DNA of 64,000 nucleotides, taken from assembly GCF_003014615.1 (NCBI RefSeq), contig NZ_PYGI01000007.1, positions 62,001 through 126,000 of the forward strand. Reading direction: 5' to 3'. Within the stretch, counting starts at the first letter, position 1; each line of letters starts with the position of its first letter. The translations under genes were made by a program, and so were the position numbers. Under the pieces are notes generated by a model. That model ran no database searches and had not been told where the DNA came from. It saw only the letters and a list, made by a program, of their open reading frames with translations. Origin of the DNA: Marinobacterium halophilum. GTDB lineage: Bacteria > Pseudomonadota > Gammaproteobacteria > Pseudomonadales > Balneatricaceae. Positions 27,911 through 35,365 of this stretch are shown piece by piece.

Positions 27911-27958
27911 ACATAATCATTCTCATTCGTTGATAGTTAATGAGAACTATTATATTCT
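27911..27958 (+). promoter_or_regulatory. Iron-regulated promoter with two Fur-like sites
   Basis: A -35 TTGATA (27930-27935), a 17-base spacer and TATTCT (27953-27958). One Fur-like site (27911-27929, best read on the minus strand, 12 of 14 core bases) lies just upstream of the -35. A second (27936-27954, about 11 of 14) fills the spacer. This is a strong sign of iron control of the PepSY operon. Confidence 0.7.
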
Positions 27959-28019
27959 TTTGCGCATGCATGGTTTGGACGCTGGGTCCGGCCCACTCTG
28001 TTTTTGCGCAAGGTTTGTC

Positions 28020-28634
28020 ATGGTTTCTAATCGTTCAGTCTGGTTGCGTCGCTTGCTGACATGGCACTGGATCAGCTCGGCGCTCGCATTATTCGGCATG
28101 CTGCTGTTCGCCATCACCGGCATCACGCTGAACCATGCCGGTCAGATACCCGCTACCCCAGAGGTGCAGACCATTGAAGCGGTGTTGCCGAGCAGTCTGC
28201 AGCAGCAGCTGCCGTCACTGGCGGCAACTGCTCCGCCAGTTCTGCCCCCTGATTTGACGCAGTGGCTGCAGCAGGAGCAGGGCATCAGCACGGTTGGCAC
28301 CATGCTGCCGGAATGGTCTGAATATGAACTCTATCTGTCGATGCCACGTCCTGGTGGTGATGCCTGGCTGAGCATTGATTTCACCTCCGCCGAGGTGCTG
28401 TACGAAAGTACGGATCGTGGTTGGATTGCCTACCTGAATGATCTGCACAAGGGGCGCAATACCGGCACCGTTTGGGTGTGGTTCATCGATCTGTTTGCGC
28501 TGGTGTGTGTGTTGTTTTGCCTGACCGGGTTCGGCGTACTGAGCCTGCATGCACGCGAGCGCGTGTCGGTATGGCCAGTGACCGGGTTGGGTGTGCTGGT
28601 GCCGGTGTTGCTGGCAATTTTATGGATGCATTAA
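28020..28634 (+). CDS. PepSY-associated transmembrane-helix protein
   Basis: A 204-residue inner-membrane protein: WLRRLLTWHWISSALALFGMLLFAITGITLNH at the start (residues 7-38) with conserved histidines, a periplasmic section of about 110 residues, then NDLHKGRNTGTVWVWFIDLFAL and a last helix. This is the PepSY-associated TM layout found in proteins thought to bind haem and pass electrons across the membrane. ATG 28020 has AAGG upstream. Fur-like sites precede it. Three more genes of the same operon follow, ending in a flavodoxin-domain protein that could be the electron donor. Confidence 0.88.
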   Translation: MVSNRSVWLRRLLTWHWISSALALFGMLLFAITGITLNHAGQIPATPEVQTIEAVLPSSLQQQLPSLAATAPPVLPPDLTQWLQQEQGISTVGTMLPEWSEYELYLSMPRPGGDAWLSIDFTSAEVLYESTDRGWIAYLNDLHKGRNTGTVWVWFIDLFALVCVLFCLTGFGVLSLHARERVSVWPVTGLGVLVPVLLAILWMH

Positions 28635-28643
28635 GGAGTCGAT

Positions 28644-29165
28644 ATGTCTGGGCAATGGAAAACAACGGCGGTGGCCGTGTGGCTGGTATTGGGTGCCGGT
28701 AGTGCTGCAGCGGCTGAATTCAGGGTTGATGTAACGGTTCCGGCATTGGCTGTGGCCGAGTATCACCGTCCCTACGTGGCGGTCTGGGTCGAGACCGAAA
28801 AGGGCCGGCATCAGCAGAATCTGGCGCTCTGGTATGACCAGGAACTGAAAGACAATGAAGGGACCAAATGGCTCAAGGACCTGCGCCTCTGGTGGCGGCG
28901 CAGTGGCCGCAGTCTTGAGTTCCCGGTGGATGGACTTTCCGGTGCGACCCGGCCGGTTGGCACTCATACACTGAGCTTTGCCGCCGATTCACCGCAGTTG
29001 GCGACGTTGCCAGCGGGTAATTACCAACTGGTGGTGGAAGCGGTCCGCGAAGTGGGTGGGCGTGAAGTACTCAGACTGCCCTTCAGCTGGCCCGCAAGCA
29101 CTCAACAGCAGGCATTACAGGGCCAGCATGAGCTGGGTTCGGTCACCTTGAATATAACCCCCTGA
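28644..29165 (+). CDS. DUF2271 secreted protein
   Basis: A 173-residue protein with a signal peptide to about residue 24 (AAAAEF). The rest is the DUF2271 pattern: YVAVWVETEKGRHQQNLALW, then WLKDLRLWWRR, GLSGATRPVG and a C-terminal beta-rich part. No catalytic residue is identifiable. The family is repeatedly paired with PepSY and DUF4198 proteins. It starts 9 bases after the previous stop with AAGGAG upstream, so the genes are clearly co-transcribed. Confidence 0.88.
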   Translation: MSGQWKTTAVAVWLVLGAGSAAAAEFRVDVTVPALAVAEYHRPYVAVWVETEKGRHQQNLALWYDQELKDNEGTKWLKDLRLWWRRSGRSLEFPVDGLSGATRPVGTHTLSFAADSPQLATLPAGNYQLVVEAVREVGGREVLRLPFSWPASTQQQALQGQHELGSVTLNITP

Positions 29166-29213
29166 ACCAATCTCTGAAGCAACCCCTTAACCAATGGCAT
29201 GGACGGAATAAGC

Positions 29214-30023
29214 ATGAATGTGAAACAACTGGCGGTGGGTACCCTGATGGCCCTGGGATTGGGATTGTCCGTGGAAGCGCAGGCGCATCGTGCCTGGATG
29301 CTGCCCTCAGCTACGGTGCTCTCGGGTGAAAACAGCTGGATTACCGTGGATGCGGCCATTTCCAACAGCTTGTTCTATTTTGAGCATCATCCGCTGGGGC
29401 TGAACAACGTACAGATCCTGTCACCAAACGGTAAGCCGGTTGCAGCTCAAAACCCGGCAACCGGAAAGTATCGTTCGGTATTTGATGTGGAACTGAGCGA
29501 AGAGGGCACATACACGCTGCAAAGCCACAACCAGGGTGTGTTTGCGCGTTACACCCTTGATGGGGAAGCCAAGCGCTGGCGCGGGAAAGCTGCTGATCTC
29601 GGCACAATCCCGGCGGCAGCCGAGGACGTGAAGGTCAGCGAAATCGATACGCGGATACAGGTCTTTGTGACCAAGGGCGCGCCGACTGACGTGACTTTTG
29701 TCCCGACCGGTCATGGCATAGAACTGGTGCCAGAGACCCATCCCAACGACCTGTTTACCGGTGAACCGGTGGCCTTCGGTTTCCTGATTGATGGTCAGCC
29801 TGCAGCCGGTCTTGATGTCGTTTTGATCCGGGACGGCATTCGCTATCGCGACCAGGTAGGTGAAATCGAGCTGATGACGGATGCGCAGGGCAAGCTGACG
29901 CTGACCTTCGACGAACCGGGCATGTACTGGCTGGAAACGGAGACCGAGCAGGACAGCCGTGTGCTTAAAGATGCCAAGCGTCGCTTGAGCTACAGCGCTA
30001 CGTTGGAAGTGTTGCCGCTTTGA
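29214..30023 (+). CDS. DUF4198 periplasmic protein
   Basis: A 269-residue secreted protein. The signal peptide ends at AQA-H, leaving a mature N-terminus HRAWMLPSATVLSGENSWIT with a leading histidine, typical of DUF4198. Two immunoglobulin-like beta domains are suggested; other landmarks are FYFEHHPLG, GIELVPETHPNDLFTGEPV and FDEPGMYWLETE. Members resemble the periplasmic NikK-type metal-handling proteins, and the N-terminal His could be a metal ligand (inference). It overlaps the flavodoxin-domain gene. Confidence 0.88.
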   Translation: MNVKQLAVGTLMALGLGLSVEAQAHRAWMLPSATVLSGENSWITVDAAISNSLFYFEHHPLGLNNVQILSPNGKPVAAQNPATGKYRSVFDVELSEEGTYTLQSHNQGVFARYTLDGEAKRWRGKAADLGTIPAAAEDVKVSEIDTRIQVFVTKGAPTDVTFVPTGHGIELVPETHPNDLFTGEPVAFGFLIDGQPAAGLDVVLIRDGIRYRDQVGEIELMTDAQGKLTLTFDEPGMYWLETETEQDSRVLKDAKRRLSYSATLEVLPL

Positions 30024-30625
30024 CGCTCGGGTTAAAACTGGCATTGGCCGGGATTGCTCTGGCACTGGTGTTGATCGTGCAGCAGGACGCGCTGCCGGCC
30101 GAGCGCCAGTGGCTGGCAAGCCTGGTACTGATTGCTTACGCACTGATTCTGTTGCGGGCTGAACGTCGCGGGCGACGCTCGACTCATACAGGCACATCAC
30201 CGGCTGACTATCTGGTCGCCTACGCCACCGAAACAGGGACGGCACGCCAACTGGCCGGGCAAACGCGCAAGCGATTGCGCAAGGCGGGCTTCAGCGTCGA
30301 GGTGACTGAATTGAATCGGCTGGACCGGGCGCCATTACCGGCGAAGGCCCTGCTGCTGATTGCCAGTACCACGGGTAACGGCGATGCACCGCGTACCGGT
30401 GATCGCTGGCTGGAAGGGGATGATCCTGAACGTTTCCATGAGCGGCCTTTTGCCGTGCTGGCATTGGGTGACCGGCGTTATCCGCGTTTCTGTGCCTTTG
30501 GGCTGACGCTCACACTCCGCTTGCAGCAGGCGGGAGCCGTGCCCCTGTTGGCAACGGTTCAGGTTGATCAGGCCGATACCAATGTCATTGAACATTGGCA
30601 TCGGCAGTTGCTGGCCTCAACCTGA
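30020..30625 (+). CDS. Membrane-anchored flavodoxin-domain protein
   Basis: A 201-residue protein beginning at TTG 30020, which overlaps the previous stop by four bases. Two hydrophobic segments (about residues 5-22 and 33-46) are followed by a flavodoxin fold: YATETGTARQLA is the FMN phosphate-loop and STTGNGDAPRTGDRW with ALGDRRYPRFCAFG the isoalloxazine loops. This resembles the FMN part of sulfite reductase/PepSY-fused flavoproteins but lacks the FAD/NADPH half. It would need a separate reductase. Its position as last gene makes it the likely cytoplasmic electron source for the operon. Confidence 0.85.
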   Translation: MTLGLKLALAGIALALVLIVQQDALPAERQWLASLVLIAYALILLRAERRGRRSTHTGTSPADYLVAYATETGTARQLAGQTRKRLRKAGFSVEVTELNRLDRAPLPAKALLLIASTTGNGDAPRTGDRWLEGDDPERFHERPFAVLALGDRRYPRFCAFGLTLTLRLQQAGAVPLLATVQVDQADTNVIEHWHRQLLAST

Positions 30626-30642
30626 ATCGGTGGGGGTACCGT

Positions 30643-31521
30643 TTATTCCCGTTTCAGTGGACCTGCCAGTGCGATGAACGCCCGCGTGGCAGCACTGCGA
30701 TATGCGTCTTTCCTCAATAGCAGTACGGCGGTACGGGTCAGTTCGGTGGGTGTCAGTGGCAGGGCCAACAGGTCTGCACGTTCCTGCGCCACCTGTGCCG
30801 GTAGCAATGAGGCCAGCGGGGTGTGGCGCACCATTTCGATTACGGCGCTGACCGAATTGGCTTCCATCATCACCTGCGGGTGCAGTGCGTGCTGGCGGCA
30901 GTAGCGGTCGATCTGTTCGCGGGTCGCAAACTCGGTATTGAGCAACACCAGCGACAATGTTCCTAGCGTTTGGGCGTCGATCTGTTGCCTGTTGGCCAAC
31001 GGATGATCCCGATTGACGACCAGTGCCAGCCGCTCTTCCAGCAGAGGGCGGGACTCGATATCGCGGCTGTGTACATCGGCAAAGGCGATCCCCAGATCAA
31101 AATCATCTTCAAGCAGCCGCTCCTCCATCCGCTCCTGTGACATCTCTTCCACCTGCAGCCTGATATGGGCGTGACGCTCATGGAATGTCCGCACCAGCGG
31201 GCCGATCAGGTAAGGCGTGAAAGTGGGCGTGATCGCAATGCGCAGCAGGCCGCGGCTGAGATCGCTTACGTCGTGAATGGCGCGTTTGCCGGCATCCAGG
31301 TCTTGCAGGGCACGGCGTGCATAGCGTGCATACACTTCACCGGCATCGGTCAGGGCAATGCTGCGTCCGGACCGGTCGAATAGCCGGGTACCCAAATTTT
31401 CTTCCAGTTGCTTGATCTGTTGTGACAACGCCGGCTGTGACACATGCATCGCTGAAGCGGCGCGGGTGAAGTTACGGTGTTCGGCCACCGCCAGAAAGTA
31501 GTGGATATGACGCAGCAGCAT
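30643..31521 (-). CDS. cynR: Cyn operon activator, LysR family
   Basis: A 292-residue LysR regulator with an N-terminal winged helix ([21 protein letters not shown]) and a C-terminal effector domain. It closely resembles E. coli CynR, for example [14 protein letters not shown] at the start and [21 protein letters not shown] further on. CynR activates the divergent cyn genes in response to cyanate. It is divergent from cynT across 115 bases that contain a perfect dyad. Confidence 0.96.
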   Translation of the reverse strand: MLLRHIHYFLAVAEHRNFTRAASAMHVSQPALSQQIKQLEENLGTRLFDRSGRSIALTDAGEVYARYARRALQDLDAGKRAIHDVSDLSRGLLRIAITPTFTPYLIGPLVRTFHERHAHIRLQVEEMSQERMEERLLEDDFDLGIAFADVHSRDIESRPLLEERLALVVNRDHPLANRQQIDAQTLGTLSLVLLNTEFATREQIDRYCRQHALHPQVMMEANSVSAVIEMVRHTPLASLLPAQVAQERADLLALPLTPTELTRTAVLLLRKDAYRSAATRAFIALAGPLKRE

Positions 31522-31531
31522 ATTTTTACCT

Positions 31532-31546
31532 ATAAGTATGGCTTAT
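31532..31546. promoter_or_regulatory. Candidate CynR operator
   Basis: ATAAGTATGGCTTAT is a perfect 5+5 inverted repeat with a 5-base centre and a T-N11-A match, the usual LysR recognition form. It is 11 bases from the cynR start and about 90 from cynT. Confidence 0.55.
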
Positions 31547-31636
31547 CAACTTCATTATAAATGCGTCTTTCACCTTATGAGAAGAGCGGCGTACCATCGC
31601 TTCATCGATTAGCGAATGGCCCCGGAGAACGCTGCC

Positions 31637-32296
31637 ATGAAAGAGATCATTGAAGGCTTTTTGAAATTCCGCAAAAACGTTTTCCCGACACACGAAGACC
31701 TGTTCAAGGGACTGGCGCATCAGCAAAGCCCGCGCACACTGTTCATCTCCTGTTCCGATAGCCGTCTGGTGCCAGAGCTGATCACTCAGCATGAGCCCGG
31801 TGGCCTGTTCGTCATCCGCAATGCGGGCAACATCGTGCCGTCTTACGGACCCGAACCCGGGGGTGTATCGGCATCGGTGGAGTATGCGGTCACCGCGCTG
31901 CAGGTGGCTGATGTGGTGATCTGTGGTCACTCGGATTGCGGCGCGATGAAGGCGATTGCCACCTGCGCCTGTATGGATGGCATGCCTGCCGTCGGCAGCT
32001 GGCTGCGCTATGCTGATTCTGCCCGTATCGTCAATCAGGCCCGTCACCACCGCAGCGAACGCGACCGCATCGAAGCGATGGTGCATGAAAACGTGATTGC
32101 CCAGCTGGCCAACCTGCAGACCCATCCGTCGGTGCGTCTGGCACTGGAAGAGGGTCGTCTGACCCTGCATGGCTGGGTATACGACATTGAATCGGGCCGG
32201 ATGGAGGCATTTGACGGCAGTCGTCGTGCCTTTGTTTCCCTCGCCGAAAACCCCCATGTGCGCGCCACGCCTGAGCCTTTGCCCAAGGCGATGTAA
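31637..32296 (+). CDS. cynT: Carbonic anhydrase of the cyanate operon
   Basis: A 219-residue beta-class carbonic anhydrase, the same length as E. coli CynT. Zinc ligands Cys39, His98 and Cys101 are present with the Asp41-Arg43 dyad (CSDSR). It hydrates CO2 to replace the bicarbonate that cyanase consumes. I chose ATG 31637 (GGAG 9 bases upstream), which gives [11 protein letters not shown] like E. coli. It is the first gene of cynT-cynS. Confidence 0.97.
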   Translation: MKEIIEGFLKFRKNVFPTHEDLFKGLAHQQSPRTLFISCSDSRLVPELITQHEPGGLFVIRNAGNIVPSYGPEPGGVSASVEYAVTALQVADVVICGHSDCGAMKAIATCACMDGMPAVGSWLRYADSARIVNQARHHRSERDRIEAMVHENVIAQLANLQTHPSVRLALEEGRLTLHGWVYDIESGRMEAFDGSRRAFVSLAENPHVRATPEPLPKAM

Positions 32297-32349
32297 CGTC
32301 CATATTTTTCATCAACCTGTAGTCATTATTGCTCCTAAAGAGGTAGACC

Positions 32350-32820
32350 ATGATCCAGTCACACAATAGCAAAAACGCGCGTCAGGCCCTGACCGACCAG
32401 ATTCTGGCGATCAAAGGTGAAAAAGATCTGTCGTTTGCCCAGCTTACTGAAGGTACAGGCCTGAGTGTCACCTTCGTCACTGCCGCCCTGTTGGGCCAGC
32501 ACCCGTTGCCGGCAGAAGCTGCGGCCGTGGTAGCCGACAAGCTGGGCTTGGGTGAAGAGGCCGTCGCTGTGCTGCAGACCATTCCGATGCGTGGCAGCCT
32601 TGAAGAAGCTGTGCCCACCGACCCGACCATCTATCGTTTCCATGAGATGTTGCAGGTCTACGGCACAACGCTGAAGGCACTGGTCCACGAGGAGTTTGGT
32701 GACGGTATCATCAGCGCGATCAACTTCAAGATCGATATCAAGAAGGTTGAAGATCCGGAAGGTGGCTCCCGTGCAGTGATTACGCTGGATGGCAAATACC
32801 TGCCGTACCGACCGTTCTAA
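32350..32820 (+). CDS. cynS: Cyanate hydratase (cyanase)
   Basis: A 156-residue cyanase, which converts cyanate and bicarbonate to carbamate and then ammonia and CO2. The N-terminal helical domain is followed by the catalytic C-terminal domain. The catalytic residues Arg96, Glu99 and Ser122 are all present at the same numbers as in E. coli CynS. It lies 53 bases after cynT. A strong terminator follows, so it may be the last gene of the main transcript. Confidence 0.98.
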   Translation: MIQSHNSKNARQALTDQILAIKGEKDLSFAQLTEGTGLSVTFVTAALLGQHPLPAEAAAVVADKLGLGEEAVAVLQTIPMRGSLEEAVPTDPTIYRFHEMLQVYGTTLKALVHEEFGDGIISAINFKIDIKKVEDPEGGSRAVITLDGKYLPYRPF

Positions 32821-32837
32821 GGATGCGGTAGACTGCG

Positions 32838-32867
32838 CGCCGGTGCCTTGCACCGGCGTTTTCGTTT
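32838..32867 (+). terminator. Intrinsic terminator between cynS and cynX
   Basis: A perfect 9-base stem, CGCCGGTGC / GCACCGGCG with loop CTT, is followed by TTTTCGTTT. It should cut transcription before cynX. Confidence 0.8.
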
Positions 32868-32888
32868 CACCTGCGGCGGTTCTCCATC

Positions 32889-34112
32889 ATGTCCATTGAT
32901 TCTCCTTCACAGACCTTCGGCTCCCGTCTGCATCGGTTCTGGCCGATGTTGATCATTATTGCGCTGGCGCTGAATTTGCGTCCCATTGTTACATCTCACG
33001 GCCCGTTGCTGGAGCAGATCCGTGCTGACACCGGTCTGAGCCTGCAATCCATGTCATTGCTGACGGTGCTGCCCATGCTGTGTATGGGCCTGTTTCCGCT
33101 GTTGTTGCCGCGACTGGGGCGGCGGCTGAGCGAGAACAGCTGGATCGTCGGCGGACTGCTGGCCATCGCCGCCGGCTGTGCCTGGCGCTTGTTTTTGCAG
33201 GATGGTCCCTCATTGATTCTGACCGCGCTGCTGGCCGGTATGGGGGTGGCGGTGGTGCAGTCATTGGCGCCCGGAGTGGTCAAGCGCTGGTATACGCAAC
33301 ATGTGCCCTTGGGTATGGGGCTGTACTCGGCGGCCTTGATGGGGGGCGGTGGCTTGGCGGCGGTGTTCAGCCCGCTGGTGGCCCGCAGTACTGAACAATG
33401 GCAAACAGGGTTGGGCATCTGGTTACTGCCGGCATTGTTGGCGGTGCTGTTTTGGGTGGGCCGTCCACGGGAGTCCGCTTACGCAGGCGGTGCGGGTGTG
33501 CGTCTGAATTGCTTGACCAACCGTCGCGCCTGGTTGCTGGCGGTATATTTTGGTCTGGCCAACGGTGGCTACGCCAGCATGGTGGCCTGGCTGCCGCTAT
33601 ATGCGCAAACCCTTGGCTGGAGTACGGCCGATAGTGGGGGGCTGGTCGGCCTGATGACACTGTTACAAGTATGTGCCGCCCTGTGTGTGCCGCTACTGTG
33701 TCGCGGGCGCAGTGACCGGCGTCCCTGGCTGTTGTTGGCGGTGGTGCTGCAGTTGATCGGCTTTTCCGGTCTGGTGTTCTGGCCTGATGCGGGGCTCAGT
33801 CTGTGGGTCGCGCTGATCGGGTACGGGTTGGGCAGTTGTTTCGCGCTGACCCTGACTCTGGCGCTGGACCATCTGCGCGTGCCTGCCATGGCGGGTGTGC
33901 TGGCAGCGTTTGTGCAAGGAGTGGGGTTTGTGATTACGGCGCTGATTCCTTATCTGGCCGGGATGTTGCGTGAGCTGGCCGGTAGTTTTGCCGCGTCCTG
34001 GGGGTTGATACTGGTGACGCTGGTGCTGATGTTTATCGCCACCTGGCGCTTTGCCCCGAGTGGTTATGCACCGGCGATGGCCGGTATTGAGGGCCCGGCA
34101 TTACCGCGCTAG
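32889..34112 (+). CDS. cynX: CynX/NimT-family MFS transporter
   Basis: A 407-residue MFS protein with about twelve helices. The N-terminal LIIIALALNLRPIVTSHGPLL and TVLPMLCMGLFPLL are typical of the CynX/NimT subfamily. CynX accompanies cynTS in E. coli and is thought to act in cyanate transport, although this is not firmly shown. It is separated from cynS by a terminator and has no clear ribosome site, so expression may be lower or separately driven. Confidence 0.92.
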   Translation: MSIDSPSQTFGSRLHRFWPMLIIIALALNLRPIVTSHGPLLEQIRADTGLSLQSMSLLTVLPMLCMGLFPLLLPRLGRRLSENSWIVGGLLAIAAGCAWRLFLQDGPSLILTALLAGMGVAVVQSLAPGVVKRWYTQHVPLGMGLYSAALMGGGGLAAVFSPLVARSTEQWQTGLGIWLLPALLAVLFWVGRPRESAYAGGAGVRLNCLTNRRAWLLAVYFGLANGGYASMVAWLPLYAQTLGWSTADSGGLVGLMTLLQVCAALCVPLLCRGRSDRRPWLLLAVVLQLIGFSGLVFWPDAGLSLWVALIGYGLGSCFALTLTLALDHLRVPAMAGVLAAFVQGVGFVITALIPYLAGMLRELAGSFAASWGLILVTLVLMFIATWRFAPSGYAPAMAGIEGPALPR

Positions 34113-34129
34113 TGTGTGGGTTGAAGAGG

Positions 34130-34161
34130 AAAAGCCGTACCCACCCGCTGGGGGGTACGGC
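34130..34161 (-). terminator. Terminator of the copper operon
   Basis: GCCGTACCC / GGGTACGGC (34134-34142 and 34153-34161) forms a 9-base stem. On the minus strand it runs into TTTTCC. It lies just beyond the stop of the b562-like gene. Confidence 0.65.
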
Positions 34162-34168
34162 AAAAGCC

Positions 34169-34606
34169 TTAGTCGCAGTCCTTGCGCAGTGACTCGTGGC
34201 TCTGTTTGCTGTGCTGACCGATACGACCGACCAGATCGGTGGCCGCATCTGCATCCTGCGCCTGTTCGGCCTGTGCCAGTTGAGTGAGCAAAGTGCTGAA
34301 CTGTTCAAGTCCCGACCGGTATTCCTGCATCATCATCGGATGGTGCGCCGGTGCCAGATCGTGCAGCTTCAGTGGTTGCTCATCCGCGGCCGCTGCCGCC
34401 AGTGTCAGCATATCCTGTCGGGCAGTGGCCATCTGCTGCCAATCTTCCCCGGACAACGCCTGACGATAGGCCTTGAAGCTGTGCTTCAGAGACTTCATCT
34501 GCTCGCCCAGTTGGGTATCCTGGCAATGGTTGCTGTGAGCACTGACCGCCATCGGCAGAGTCAGCAGGCTGGTGGTGAACAGGGCTGTTGTTATTGTTTT
34601 CAGCAT
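34169..34606 (-). CDS. Cytochrome b562-family periplasmic protein
   Basis: A 145-residue protein with a signal peptide ending at VSA-H. The mature part is a predicted four-helix bundle of cytochrome b562 size. The expected haem ligands seem present: Met in LGEQMKSLK near the mature N-terminus and His in KQSHESLRKD near the C-terminus, matching Met7 and His102 of E. coli b562. Two cysteines near the two ends could form a disulfide. It is the last gene of the copB-copA operon, so a redox or metal role in copper stress is inferred. AAGGAG precedes the start. Confidence 0.8.
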   Translation of the reverse strand: MLKTITTALFTTSLLTLPMAVSAHSNHCQDTQLGEQMKSLKHSFKAYRQALSGEDWQQMATARQDMLTLAAAAADEQPLKLHDLAPAHHPMMMQEYRSGLEQFSTLLTQLAQAEQAQDADAATDLVGRIGQHSKQSHESLRKDCD

Positions 34607-34652
34607 ATTCTCTCCTTGAAACCTTATGGCTCCTTAAACACCGCGAGCTTCG

Positions 34653-35354
34653 TTAAAACCAGAAGCTGACGCCGACACGCCAGAGGGTTTCGTCCACATC
34701 GTGACCGCTGTCTCGGGCCAGGTCAGCCGAGTCACCCAGCTTGCGCTCCCAGGTGACGCCTACGTAGGGTGCAAAGTCCGGACGCACCTCCCAGGCCAGA
34801 CGCAGCTCCAGATCCAGATCGGCCAGGCCGCTGCCCTGATGCTCCTCGCGGTCACTGAAGTTGTGGGCTGTCAGCCCGACTTCGGGGCTGAGTACCCATT
34901 GCCGGGTCAGACGGATCTCCCGTTCCAGGCTCAGCTCGGCGGTCAGATCGGTGCCCGGGCCGGCCAACAGATTGAACTCGGTTTCCAGATACCAGGGAGC
35001 TGTTCCGTTGACGCCCAGCAGGGCGCGATCATCACGTTTATCAGCCAGTGGTTCATGCTGCCAGCCCAACTGCAGATCCCAATAAGGCGCAATCGCACGG
35101 CGGTATAACAGGCGCAGTTCATGTTCCTCGCTGCGTCCATCCAGGCGTGCGCCTTCGCTGCTCAGGACCAGTTTGTGCAGGTCGGTACCCAGCCAGCCCT
35201 CAATATTCCAGGCCAGACGGGTATCGCCTTCGCTGTAGGCTCCCTCCAGTTGCTTGACGTTGAACATGCCCAGTACCGGGTCGTCATTCATGCCGCCCTG
35301 TGCCAGTGCCGGGGTCAGCAGGGCCAGAAGCGGCCAGTGTGTGTGCAGTTTCAT
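34653..35354 (-). CDS. copB: Copper resistance protein B, outer membrane
   Basis: A 233-residue CopB/PcoB-family outer-membrane protein: signal peptide to about residue 19, then a beta-barrel with alternating hydrophobic strands, ending in aromatic Phe (GVSFWF). Landmarks include YSEGDTRLAWNIEGWLGTDL and RPDFAPYVGVTWERKLG. It lacks the long Met/His-rich N-terminus of plasmid CopB, so it is shorter than usual (about 300). Its ATG at 35354 has GAGGAG upstream, and it lies 11 bases after copA. It probably helps move or sequester copper at the outer membrane. Confidence 0.93.
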   Translation of the reverse strand: MKLHTHWPLLALLTPALAQGGMNDDPVLGMFNVKQLEGAYSEGDTRLAWNIEGWLGTDLHKLVLSSEGARLDGRSEEHELRLLYRRAIAPYWDLQLGWQHEPLADKRDDRALLGVNGTAPWYLETEFNLLAGPGTDLTAELSLEREIRLTRQWVLSPEVGLTAHNFSDREEHQGSGLADLDLELRLAWEVRPDFAPYVGVTWERKLGDSADLARDSGHDVDETLWRVGVSFWF

Positions 35355-35365
35355 GCGGTATCTCC

